44,155 nt of DNA from Campylobacteraceae bacterium. GTDB lineage: Bacteria > Campylobacterota > Campylobacteria > Campylobacterales > Campylobacteraceae. Made by a program: the position numbers and the translations under genes. This document shows, one piece after another, positions 1-8,249 of this stretch. The stretch is from positions 1 through 44,155 of the forward strand of contig JAISGD010000020.1 in NCBI GenBank assembly GCA_031263195.1. Reading direction: 5' to 3'. Numbering within the stretch: the first letter of the stretch is position 1; each line of letters begins with the position of its first letter. The notes below the pieces were generated by a model. The model saw only the letters and a list, made by a program, of their open reading frames with translations, was not told the origin of the DNA and made no database searches.

Positions 1-717
1 CTTGGTCAAATAACAGTAAGAGACACTGAAAACTCAGATGAATTAGACAAACTAAATAGAGATGTCAACAATATGAACAATCTTTTATACAGCGGCGGTA
101 TAGGATTGGATGTGGAGAGCGTTACTAGAGATCCCATAAGTAGAGCGATACAAACTTCTGTAACAAGTATTTTTAATATACAAGACGCTTTCCAAACCAT
201 TAGCGAAACAGATAATATTCTCAATATGGCAAGTAGCGCTTTGGATGTTGCGGATGGGGTACTTAAAATTAGAGACGGCATAGGCACTATTAATACGGTT
301 CTAAATCCACCTAAAAAAGATGATGCAGACAAAGCGGCACAAACATCCTTAGAAAATGAAGATAACCCAAAACAAGAGCCCACAGAAAACACAAATAATA
401 ACAAGCAAAATGAAAATACATTTGCTGACACAGTAGAAACAACATTAATTAGTCTTATAAAAATTAATAGCGGAATTAAAAGCATAGATACTTCGGTCAA
501 TAATTTGATTAATATGGATATACAGAGCTTATATTCAAAAGATAATATTAATAGTATCAATTCTTTTATTAGTGGAATGCAAAAGATAGATGAAGGGTTA
601 AGTAAAAACAGTTATGTTGAAAAATTCTTAGATGATAATCATTTACATTACTATTTTGATAAAGTATATGATGTTAATAAAGGTTTAAATAATGCCAATC
701 ATCTTAATCCATTTTAG
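1..717 (+). CDS. C-terminal end of a filamentous hemagglutinin / CdiA-like exoprotein (5' partial)
   Basis: The reading frame is open from base 1, so this is the last 238 codons of a longer gene whose start lies outside the window. The first residues (GQITVRD, then LDKLNRDVNN) match the recurring pattern of the hemagglutinin-repeat/pretoxin region of CdiA and FhaB-type two-partner-secretion exoproteins (T-I-x-V-R-D ... LNRD). The remainder is rich in Asn, Asp, Ser and Ile, with a hydrophilic Lys/Asn/Glu stretch around residues 100-135. I see no VENN motif and no toxin domain I can name, so a contact-dependent inhibition role is inference only. The next gene overlaps the 3' end by 26 bases, so a downstream immunity or accessory role for the lipoproteins is possible but unproven. 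Confidence 0.7.
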   Translation, partial: LGQITVRDTENSDELDKLNRDVNNMNNLLYSGGIGLDVESVTRDPISRAIQTSVTSIFNIQDAFQTISETDNILNMASSALDVADGVLKIRDGIGTINTVLNPPKKDDADKAAQTSLENEDNPKQEPTENTNNNKQNENTFADTVETTLISLIKINSGIKSIDTSVNNLINMDIQSLYSKDNINSINSFISGMQKIDEGLSKNSYVEKFLDDNHLHYYFDKVYDVNKGLNNANHLNPF

Positions 718-1594
718 AAAATATAAAGTAATATATACTCATTTAATTTTATTCATGGCACTATTGTTTGGACTGTCAAGCTGTGCATCTATAGGGTATG
801 TAAAGATTGAAAATGCCATCAGCGACAATAGAAGCATCCTAATTTTTCCTCTTTCTGAATCAAATATAGAGTGGCAAATTATAGATAACTCTTCCAAACC
901 TTTTACTTTTTCAACATTTAAAGCGGGAGATGTTTCTGTAACATCGGTAAAGCCGGGAGTATATTATATAAAAAGTGTTACTTTCAAAGATACCAAAAAA
1001 AGGAATTTGCGATATGAAGAGACATATAACTCAAGTATCGGTAACATAGAAATAGATAAAACGCCGGAAAAAGAACGTATAAGTTTTGAAAGAGAAAGAA
1101 AGGGTAAGTTTTCAACATGGATTGAAAAAGGAGAAGAAGTAAATAGTATAACAAGTTATTACATAATGAAGTATACTTTTGATAAAGATAAACCTATTAT
1201 AGGTACCATAACAGTTATGCCCAATGAAGTTATTTTAATGCCGTTAGTTGAAATTAATTTCATAATGAGGATAAATGCTTGTCAGTATAGGGGCGATAGC
1301 GGTTCATTTCTTGATTTATTTACAATAGCAGAAATCATAAAGAGCGATGACCGTTTTGATGATTTTAATCATCTGTATTGGAGTTGTCCTGCTGAACAGA
1401 TGTATATCACCACAAAAACAATTTCCATAGAAACTCTGCTCTCAAAAGTGGATAAAAAATATTTTCCAGATGGAGTATTAGATAGAGTAATATTTAGAGA
1501 TTTTGAGTTTGGGAATATTTCTAAAAATATAGAAAAAGAGGAAGAGCTAAATGGTATAAAAACTATAAAATATAAAGTGGAAACATTTGAATAA
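692..1594 (+). CDS. Putative lipoprotein, paralogue of the next gene
   Basis: A 300-residue protein with a positively charged N-terminus (HFRKYK), a hydrophobic stretch and a lipobox LSSC (Cys near residue 31), so probably a lipidated envelope protein. A shorter start at the ATG at 755 would leave almost no charged n-region, so the start at 692 is preferred. The body is predicted beta-rich, with motifs shared with the following gene: GVYYIKSV, EETYNSSIGNI, GTITVMPNE and a C-terminal DFEFGNISKN. It overlaps the end of the hemagglutinin-like gene, which suggests co-expression. No known family is recognised. It could be an immunity or accessory lipoprotein of the upstream exoprotein, but no sequence motif proves this. 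Confidence 0.75.
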   Translation: MPIILIHFRKYKVIYTHLILFMALLFGLSSCASIGYVKIENAISDNRSILIFPLSESNIEWQIIDNSSKPFTFSTFKAGDVSVTSVKPGVYYIKSVTFKDTKKRNLRYEETYNSSIGNIEIDKTPEKERISFERERKGKFSTWIEKGEEVNSITSYYIMKYTFDKDKPIIGTITVMPNEVILMPLVEINFIMRINACQYRGDSGSFLDLFTIAEIIKSDDRFDDFNHLYWSCPAEQMYITTKTISIETLLSKVDKKYFPDGVLDRVIFRDFEFGNISKNIEKEEELNGIKTIKYKVETFE

Positions 1595-1604
1595 ATAAGA
1601 GAAT

Positions 1605-2560
1605 ATGAAAAATATTATACATAATATGTTGCTATGTTTTGCTATTTTAGTCATTGCAGGCTGCGCGTCTAAAACTAATATCGAAGCCAATCTAAATGAT
1701 GGCAAAAGTGTAGTGATTTTACCTGACTATGACACAAATGGATTAAGAATATATTGGGCAAAAGCTGGAAGTAACGCCACATACGACTTTTCGTTTAATT
1801 ATGGTACTTCAAGATTGGGTATTTATTTTGCTTTACCTGTAGAGACAGGAGTATATTATATAAAAAGTATTTCTTTGAAAAGCACAAGTGGATTTAATCC
1901 GATATATACAGAGGAATACAATTCAATATTTGGAAACATTATTCTTGAGAAAACACCTGAAGAAGTTATTAGAACGGTTGTAGATAATACTAAAAAAAAT
2001 CTATTTCAAAAGAGGTTGTAGAACCTATCGCAAGCTATTATAAATTTAACTATCAATTTGATAATGATACTTTGTTCGGCACGATAACTATTAATCCAAA
2101 TGAGATAGCACTTATTCCTGCTGTATGGATAGATGTGACGCTAAAACAAAACTCTTGTAAACATTTTGATAACAAGCAAGATAGTTTTGTTCGTAAGATA
2201 GTGAGAGATTATGATAATCCGCTTACTATGGTATTTAGCGTAGCAGGAAAGTCAAATGGAATTTATACTTGGTATTGGGATTGTCCGATAAAGGAGTTTG
2301 TTATTAATGCGAAGTCAATTTCATTAAATGAATTTACAGATTTTGCAAAAACTCACAAAATGATGGAACCAATAGGGCGTAATTTTATATATATGTTAAT
2401 GCCACAAGCGTATAGGGCATTTCCGAAACATATACTTGATAAAATCATAGTAAAAGATTTCGAATTTGGCAATATGTTTAAAAACGCCAAAAAGATAGAA
2501 AGTATTGAAGATAGTGTTGAAAGATATATTATTGACGGAAATACAAACCAACAAGAATAA
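1605..2560 (+). pseudogene. Second paralogous lipoprotein gene, split by a frameshift at an A8 run
   Basis: The first part (1605-2021) encodes 138 residues with a clear lipoprotein signal (MKNIIHNMLLCFAIL, lipobox IAGC) and shares GVYYIKSISL and YNSIFGNI with the upstream paralogue. The frame stops at 2019-2021. The matching downstream half continues in the next frame (from about 2000 to 2560), with SYYKFNYQFDND, FGTITINPNE and DFEFGNMFKN aligning to the second half of the paralogue. The switch falls at eight consecutive A residues (1992-1999); a ninth A, or a -1 ribosomal or transcriptional slip, would restore one protein of about 318 residues. It may be a true pseudogene, a phase-variable gene or a sequencing error in a homopolymer. 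Confidence 0.75.
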
Positions 2561-2563
2561 AAT

Positions 2564-2795
2564 ATGCGATACAAAACATTAAATCTGTTTTTTATTCTAT
2601 TTTATTTTGGAACTTTAGCTAACGCTAACTTCCGAATAAACAGTGCAAATTATCAGGAAAAACAGGTAATTCTCTCTTAAATAACAGAAGGTACGGTTAA
2701 TATAGGAGGCAATACAAATATAAAAGGTTCTTCAATAGCTGATCGGATACTTTGATGAAAACAATAACTTTGTAGATAACGCCAATTATATCTAA
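2564..2795 (+). pseudogene. Remnant of a hemagglutinin-repeat protein
   Basis: An ATG at 2564 opens 38 codons that look like a signal peptide (hydrophobic core LNLFFILFYFG, cleavage site ANA) and stops at 2678-2680. In the same frame after the stop the sequence reads VNIGGNTNIKGSSIAD, the typical repeat of filamentous hemagglutinin/CdiA proteins, ending at 2753-2755. One frame over, FDENNNFVDNANY follows up to a stop at 2793-2795. The string of stops and the frameshift show a decayed copy of a gene family whose longer member ends at 717. It is too short to be functional. Confidence 0.5.
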
Positions 2796-2799
2796 CGAT

Positions 2800-3270
2800 T
2801 CATATCTTCAATCTTTGTGCATGCGTTAAAGCAACGGCGATGGCGTCGGTTATATCTAAAGGTTTTATCTCTTGATTTATACCTAAAATTCTTTTTACCA
2901 TAAAAGCTACCTGCTCTTTTTTCGCTTTCGCTTTTCCGGTAACTGATTTTTTTACCTGTAAAGGCGTATATTCACTAAAATTTCCGAAAATCTGTAAAAC
3001 TTTAAGACTTAAAGCGCCTCTAAACTGTGCAAGTTTTAAAACAGTTTTAGGGTTATACGCATAAAAAATATCTTCTATAGCGACTTCATTTATATTGTTA
3101 TTTTTAAAAACGATATCTATTCCTTCAACAAGTTCCGTTATCTGATATTGGAGTTCATTTGATTTTATTTTAATAAGTCCCGCCTCTAAAAGTCTTAGTT
3201 TATTTGAGTTTTTTTCTATAACAGCATATCCGCAATTTTTACTTCCCGGATCTATTCCTAAAATATTCAA
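2800..3270 (-). CDS. ruvC: Holliday junction resolvase RuvC
   Basis: RuvC cuts Holliday junctions after RuvAB branch migration during recombinational repair. The 156-residue product has the usual family length. It shows the N-terminal GIDPGS motif with Asp7, the AIED motif with Glu66, and the C-terminal [12 protein letters not shown] motif with Asp139 and Asp142, which together correspond to the four acidic metal ligands of the RNase H-like fold. The basic [12 protein letters not shown] segment fits the DNA-contacting region. It is transcribed away from dnaA, and in Campylobacterota this ruvC-dnaA arrangement commonly flanks the chromosomal origin. All active-site residues are present. Confidence 0.95.
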   Translation of the reverse strand: MNILGIDPGSKNCGYAVIEKNSNKLRLLEAGLIKIKSNELQYQITELVEGIDIVFKNNNINEVAIEDIFYAYNPKTVLKLAQFRGALSLKVLQIFGNFSEYTPLQVKKSVTGKAKAKKEQVAFMVKRILGINQEIKPLDITDAIAVALTHAQRLKI

Positions 3271-3341
3271 TTGTATCCTTTATATCCGTTTGCGCAATTG
3301 TAGCAGGCTTTTATTTAACATACAATTCAACGAAAATTGGA

Positions 3342-3347
3342 TAGAAT
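3342..3347 (+). promoter_or_regulatory. Putative -10 box for dnaA
   Basis: TAGAAT, 31 bases before the dnaA start codon, in the AT-rich ruvC-dnaA gap. It has one mismatch from TATAAT and no clear -35 box, as is usual for sigma70 promoters in this phylum. It is based on spacing and sequence only. Confidence 0.35.
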
Positions 3348-3378
3348 TGAACTTTCTAGAAAGAGCAAAGGATGATAG

Positions 3379-4695
3379 TTGGGGGCAGAATTAGCCAATA
3401 ACGTATTTAAGCTTTTGAAAGCAGAGATACCGATTAACGAATACAATAGATATATCAAACAACTCTCTTACAATGAAAAAGAGTCAAAAGAGAATTTAAG
3501 CGTATTTACAGTACCCAACAAACTTGTATTAAATTGGATAAAGACAAGATACGGCTTGAAGCTCTCACAATTATTTGAGGCTAAAACAGATACAAAACAT
3601 TCGATCATTTTTACTATCAAAGAGAGTCATTCCGATAAGGCATCATTAAATGCCCAAAAAATTGAAAATAAGAAAAACAGTATCCTAAATCCATCGTATA
3701 ATTTCGATAACTTCATAGTCGGCAACTCTAATCGTTTTGCTTTCAGTACTGCAAAAACCGTAGCAAATAAACCGGGAATCGTGTATAATCCGGTATTTAT
3801 ATACGGTCCTACAGGACTTGGTAAAACACATTTGATACACGCTATAGGAAATTATGTTCAAAGCAGAAATAAAATCGCCATTTATGCCACTTGCGAACAA
3901 TTTGTCAATGACTATATTCATCATCTTAAAAATGATACAATGGATAAATTTAGAGAAAAATACAGAAGCTGCGATATTTTAATGATAGACGACGTACAAT
4001 TTTTTCAAGGAAAAGTCGGTACTCAAGAGGTATTTTTTCATACGTTCAACGAACTATACACAATGAAAAAACAGATAGTTTTAACTTCCGACAAACCACC
4101 AAAAATCATAGACGGTATTGAAGAAAGACTTAAAACACGCTTTGAATGGGGAGTCATAGCGGATATATCAATTCCTGAACTTGAAACAAAAATAGCGATT
4201 ATCAAAAAAAAGTGTGAGTTGGATAAAGTTGATTTAACAGATAGCACAATAAATTATATAGCTTCAAATATGGGTGATAATATCAGAGAAATCGAGAGTG
4301 CTATCATCAATATAAATGCCTATGCAAATCTTATGCGTCAAGAGATAACACTTGAATTTGCTAAAAACGTTATCAAAGATCAGATTAGAGAAAAACACGA
4401 AAATATCAACATAGATGACATTATTTATATTGTAGCTAAAAATGAAAATATAAAACCAAGCGAGATAAAATCAAAAAATCGCTCACAAAAGATAGTAGAG
4501 GCAAGACGTATAGTTATCTATTTAGCACGTGTCTTAACACCAAACTCTATGCCTTCAATCGCATCATTTTTTGGTATGAAAGACCACACAGCAGTATCTC
4601 ACAATATGAAAAAAATAGTAGAATTGATCCAAAGCAGTGAGAGTTTCAGACTAAAAGTAGATGAATTAAAAAACAAAATTTTAAAAAAAGTATAG
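3379..4695 (+). CDS. dnaA: Chromosomal replication initiator DnaA
   Basis: DnaA binds DnaA boxes at the origin, melts the DNA and loads the helicase. The 438-residue protein contains Walker A GPTGLGKT (residues 143-150), Walker B LMIDD with Asp204/Asp205, and the C-terminal DNA-binding signature DHTAVSH (402-408). The N-terminal domain (about 1-80) matches the domain I family pattern, and a short linker follows. The start is a TTG at 3379, preceded by AAAGGA with good spacing; the nearby ATG at 3372 is out of frame. The gene lies between ruvC and dnaN, with DnaA-box-like sequences immediately downstream. Confidence 0.97.
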   Translation: MGAELANNVFKLLKAEIPINEYNRYIKQLSYNEKESKENLSVFTVPNKLVLNWIKTRYGLKLSQLFEAKTDTKHSIIFTIKESHSDKASLNAQKIENKKNSILNPSYNFDNFIVGNSNRFAFSTAKTVANKPGIVYNPVFIYGPTGLGKTHLIHAIGNYVQSRNKIAIYATCEQFVNDYIHHLKNDTMDKFREKYRSCDILMIDDVQFFQGKVGTQEVFFHTFNELYTMKKQIVLTSDKPPKIIDGIEERLKTRFEWGVIADISIPELETKIAIIKKKCELDKVDLTDSTINYIASNMGDNIREIESAIININAYANLMRQEITLEFAKNVIKDQIREKHENINIDDIIYIVAKNENIKPSEIKSKNRSQKIVEARRIVIYLARVLTPNSMPSIASFFGMKDHTAVSHNMKKIVELIQSSESFRLKVDELKNKILKKV

Positions 4696-4836
4696 TATGA
4701 CAGTGAAAATATGTGAAAAACTTCTTCAACTTTTTCACAATAAAAACAGCGATTTTTTAGTAAAATTCAACTGTTTTTCACATTTTCAACACAGTTACTA
4801 TTACTATTATATATTTTAAAAATATAAGGAGAAAAA
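4696..4836. other. Chromosomal origin (oriC2-like): DnaA-box cluster between dnaA and dnaN
   Basis: Within 141 bases there are three exact copies of the 9-mer TTTTTCACA: minus strand at 4712-4720, plus strand at 4731-4739 and plus strand at 4774-4782. A near copy, ATTTTCACT, lies on the minus strand at 4702-4710. Each exact copy differs from the E. coli consensus TTATNCACA at one position and resembles the TCATTCACA type reported for Helicobacter. An AT-rich tract follows at 4795-4826. Several Campylobacterota are known to have an origin in this gap, sometimes with a second half upstream of dnaA. I saw no matching box in the ruvC-dnaA gap. Confidence 0.75.
4795..4812 (+). promoter_or_regulatory. 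DnaA-trio-like unwinding element
   Basis: Immediately after the last DnaA-like boxes the sequence runs as consecutive triplets TTA CTA TTA CTA TTA TAT. This is the complement of the 3'-(G/A)A(T/A)-5' repeats that define the DnaA-trio element, which guides the DnaA filament onto single-stranded DNA in Bacillus and other bacteria. Position (next to DnaA boxes and at the start of the AT-rich tract) and periodicity agree. Function is inferred. Confidence 0.5.
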
Positions 4837-5904
4837 ATGAAAGTCGTTATAGCTAAAAGCGTTTTAGAACTCATACTCACAAACGCTCAATCGTATCTTG
4901 AAAAAAAAGATTTAAGCCAGATAACATCACATATACTTTTACAAGCAGAAAACAGTGTATTAAAAGTAAAGGCTACTGACTTTGAGATAGGATTCAGTTA
5001 TTTGAGTTCCGAATTAAACATAGTTGAAAGCGGATACGCTACAGCTAACGGTACAAAATTACTTGGAATCATAAAAAGCTTTAAAGAAGACGAGATAACG
5101 CTTGAGACAATCAACAATTATCTATATATAAAACAGAAAAATTCAAAATTTAAACTTCCTATGTTTAACCATCTCGAATTTCCATCTTTTCCGGAGATAG
5201 AAAACAAATCAAAATTTGACATAGATGCTGAAGATTTTGTCAAAGCAGTAAAAAAAATAACACCGGCAATTGATAATAATAATCCGAAATTTGAGTTAAA
5301 CGGCGCACTTATAGATATAAAGTCAAATTTTATAAATTTTGTGGCAACCGATACAAGAAGACTTGGAATATTTAAAAAAAATAGAGACAATGATAATGAA
5401 TTTCTACTTATTATCCCTAAAAAGGCTATTATAGAACTTCAAAAGTTATTTTCTGATAAGATAGAATTTTTTTATGATGAAAATACTCTTATAGCAAAGA
5501 GTGATGATTTCACATTTTTTACAAAATTAATTAATGGTAAATTTCCTGATTACGAGAGAATTATCCCAAAAGATAAACATTTTAGGCTTCAGTTGGACCG
5601 TAATAAAATGATAGAATCCATTAAACAAATATCAGTTATTTCAAATGAAATAAAAGTTACTTTCAAGTCTAAAAATATACTTTTTGAAAGTTTAAATGAT
5701 GAAAATATTGAAGCGAAAACGGAAATAGATTTTGAGACAGGACTTGATGATGAAATAAATCTTTCATTTAATATCAAATATATGCTTGATTTTTTGAGCA
5801 ATATAGAGGATAATAGCTTTATCTTGGGATATAATGACTCAAACTTGCCATTTACGCTTGAAGCGAAAGATTTTATAACCATAGTCATGCCAATAATACG
5901 ATAA
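4837..5904 (+). CDS. dnaN: DNA polymerase III beta sliding clamp
   Basis: The beta subunit forms a ring dimer that tethers DNA polymerase III to DNA. The 355-residue product has the three-domain clamp length and typical segments such as LLGIIKSF, NGKFPDYERIIP (domain 2) and a C-terminal FTIVMPIIR-like end (residues ITIVMPIIR). The ATG is preceded by AAGGAG with a six-base spacer. It follows dnaA across the origin and precedes gyrB by 32 bases, the classical replication gene order, so it is likely co-transcribed with gyrB. Confidence 0.95.
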   Translation: MKVVIAKSVLELILTNAQSYLEKKDLSQITSHILLQAENSVLKVKATDFEIGFSYLSSELNIVESGYATANGTKLLGIIKSFKEDEITLETINNYLYIKQKNSKFKLPMFNHLEFPSFPEIENKSKFDIDAEDFVKAVKKITPAIDNNNPKFELNGALIDIKSNFINFVATDTRRLGIFKKNRDNDNEFLLIIPKKAIIELQKLFSDKIEFFYDENTLIAKSDDFTFFTKLINGKFPDYERIIPKDKHFRLQLDRNKMIESIKQISVISNEIKVTFKSKNILFESLNDENIEAKTEIDFETGLDDEINLSFNIKYMLDFLSNIEDNSFILGYNDSNLPFTLEAKDFITIVMPIIR

Positions 5905-5936
5905 AAAGCAAAAAAATATAGGAAAGTATAAAACAG

Positions 5937-8249
5937 ATGAGTAATTACGCAGCGGAAAATATAAAAGTTTTAAAAGGTCTTGAGGCGGTTAGAAAGCGCC
6001 CCGGAATGTATATAGGTGATACAAATATAAACGGACTTCACCATTTGATTTATGAAGTTGTTGATAACTCTATAGATGAGGCTATGGCTGGATACTGTGA
6101 CACGATTGATGTGGAAATAACGACTGACGGTTCAGCTATTATTACAGATAACGGTCGCGGAATTCCTACAGATATTCATCCGACAGAACATATATCTGCT
6201 GCAACTGTAGTTTTGACCGTGCTTCACGCCGGAGGAAAATTCGACAAAGATACTTATAAAGTAAGCGGCGGTTTGCATGGTGTGGGTGTTTCGGTAGTAA
6301 ACGCGCTCTCATCAAAACTTGTAGTACAGATTAAAAGAGATGGTAATGAATACAGGCAAGAGTTTAAAAAAGGTATACCTCAGTATGATTTGGAAATCAT
6401 AGGAAACGCAAAAAAAAGTGGTACAAAAGTAGAATTTTGGCCTGATTCGGAAATATTTGAAGTTACGGAATTTGATTTTGATACATTGGCTAAAAGATTT
6501 AAAGAGATAGCTTATCTAAATCCGAAGATTATTATAAATTTTAAGGATCATAGAACCGGAAGAGAAGAGAGTTATCATTTTGACGGCGGTATAGAACAGT
6601 TTGTAACAGACCTAAATACTAAAGAGATGGTAGCAAAACCATTTCACTTCCAAGATAGTGTTGAAGATTTGGAAATCGATATTGCTTTTGGTTATAACAG
6701 TTCATATACGGAGATATTTTTTTCATTTGTGAATAATATAAAGACACCGGAAGGTGGTACTCACGAGAGCGGATTTAGAGCAGGACTTACAAGAGCTATC
6801 GTAAATTATATAAACCTGAATGCAGCCGCTAGAGAAAAGGATATAAAAATTGCCGGAGACGATGTAAGAGAAGGACTTATAGCTATTGTCAGTATAAAAG
6901 TTCCTGAACCGCAGTTTGAGGGACAGACAAAAAGCAAACTTGGTAACTCATATGTAAAACCTATAGTTCAAAAATATGTTTATGAGCAGCTTGTAAAGTA
7001 TTTTGAAGAAAATCCTATAGAAGCAAGAGCTATAATGAATAAAGCCTTAGCTGCTGCAAGAGGACGTGAAGCTGCTAAAAAGGCGCGCGATTTAACCCGT
7101 AAAAAAGATGCTATGAGTATAGGTACGCTTCCGGGAAAACTCGCCGACTGTCAAAGTAAAGACGCTGAAATATGTGAGATTTATTTAGTAGAGGGAGATA
7201 GCGCCGGAGGTTCGGCAAAACAAGGTAGAGATAGAGTTTTTCAAGCTATTTTACCGCTAAGAGGAAAAATTTTAAATGTTGAAAAAAGTCGTCTTGATAA
7301 GATTTTACAGTCTGAAGAGATAAAAAATATGATAACTGCTTTTGGTTGCGGTATAGCCGGAGAGTTTGATACAAACCGTCTCAGATATCATAAAATCATT
7401 ATTATGACAGATGCCGATGTGGACGGAAGTCATATACAAACATTGCTTTTAACATTCTTTTTTAGATTTTTACCCAATGTTGTTGAAAACGGACATATTT
7501 ATCTGGCACAGCCTCCTTTATATCGCTATAAAAAGGGTAAAAAAGAGATTTATCTTAAAGACGATAAAGTTATGAGTGAGTTTTTGATAACAAACGGCAT
7601 AGAAAATATGGAGTTTCAGGGTATCGGAACAAATGATATCATTAACTACTTTAAGATAGTTTCTGCTTATAGAGGTGTTTTAAAAGAACTTGAAAAAAGA
7701 TTTTCCATTATAGATATAGTGCGTCTTTTGATAGAAAATCCCGACCTTATATCAAAATCATTCGATGAACTTTACAGCTATATAGAACAATTTGCACTAA
7801 AAATGGAGTTTAACATTTTAAATAAAATCGTTTCAGATGACAAAATACATCTTTTTATCCAAACAAAAAACGGACTTGAAGAGCTTTTGATAGATGATGA
7901 TCTTTTTACAAATAACCTGTATCAAGAGGCATTGTATATTTATGAGAAGATAAAATCGCGTGATTTGGAAGCGTTGCACGGACAAGATCCTATCGAAATA
8001 TTGGAACAGATAGAGAGTAATGCAAAAAAAGGGGCTTATATACAACGCTATAAAGGTTTGGGTGAAATGAATCCGGAACAACTTTGGGAGACAACTATGA
8101 ATCCGGAAAACCGCAGATTACTTCAAATCAAAATAGAAGATGCTCAAACTGCAAGCGATACTTTTGCATTATTTATGGGGGATGAGGTAGAACCAAGACG
8201 TCAATATATTCAAGATCATGCAAAAGATGTAAAATATTTGGATGTTTAG
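5937..8249 (+). CDS. gyrB: DNA gyrase subunit B
   Basis: GyrB supplies the ATPase and TOPRIM parts of gyrase, which introduces negative supercoils. In order, the 770-residue product shows the GHKL ATPase motifs (EVVDNSIDEAMAG, DNGRGIP, GGLHGVGVSVVNALS), the transducer domain, the TOPRIM motifs (LVEGDSAGGSAKQGRDR and DADVDGSHI), and the C-terminal GAYIQRYKGLGEMNPEQLWETT block. Length is normal for the family. The TAG stop is directly followed by the ATG of the next gene with no gap, so the downstream gene is probably translated from the same message. Confidence 0.97.
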   Translation: MSNYAAENIKVLKGLEAVRKRPGMYIGDTNINGLHHLIYEVVDNSIDEAMAGYCDTIDVEITTDGSAIITDNGRGIPTDIHPTEHISAATVVLTVLHAGGKFDKDTYKVSGGLHGVGVSVVNALSSKLVVQIKRDGNEYRQEFKKGIPQYDLEIIGNAKKSGTKVEFWPDSEIFEVTEFDFDTLAKRFKEIAYLNPKIIINFKDHRTGREESYHFDGGIEQFVTDLNTKEMVAKPFHFQDSVEDLEIDIAFGYNSSYTEIFFSFVNNIKTPEGGTHESGFRAGLTRAIVNYINLNAAAREKDIKIAGDDVREGLIAIVSIKVPEPQFEGQTKSKLGNSYVKPIVQKYVYEQLVKYFEENPIEARAIMNKALAAARGREAAKKARDLTRKKDAMSIGTLPGKLADCQSKDAEICEIYLVEGDSAGGSAKQGRDRVFQAILPLRGKILNVEKSRLDKILQSEEIKNMITAFGCGIAGEFDTNRLRYHKIIIMTDADVDGSHIQTLLLTFFFRFLPNVVENGHIYLAQPPLYRYKKGKKEIYLKDDKVMSEFLITNGIENMEFQGIGTNDIINYFKIVSAYRGVLKELEKRFSIIDIVRLLIENPDLISKSFDELYSYIEQFALKMEFNILNKIVSDDKIHLFIQTKNGLEELLIDDDLFTNNLYQEALYIYEKIKSRDLEALHGQDPIEILEQIESNAKKGAYIQRYKGLGEMNPEQLWETTMNPENRRLLQIKIEDAQTASDTFALFMGDEVEPRRQYIQDHAKDVKYLDV

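Noticed and set aside
6-560. Long minus-strand ORF opposite the hemagglutinin-like gene
   Set aside because: It mirrors a better supported plus-strand frame with recognisable motifs and has no RBS or known motif.
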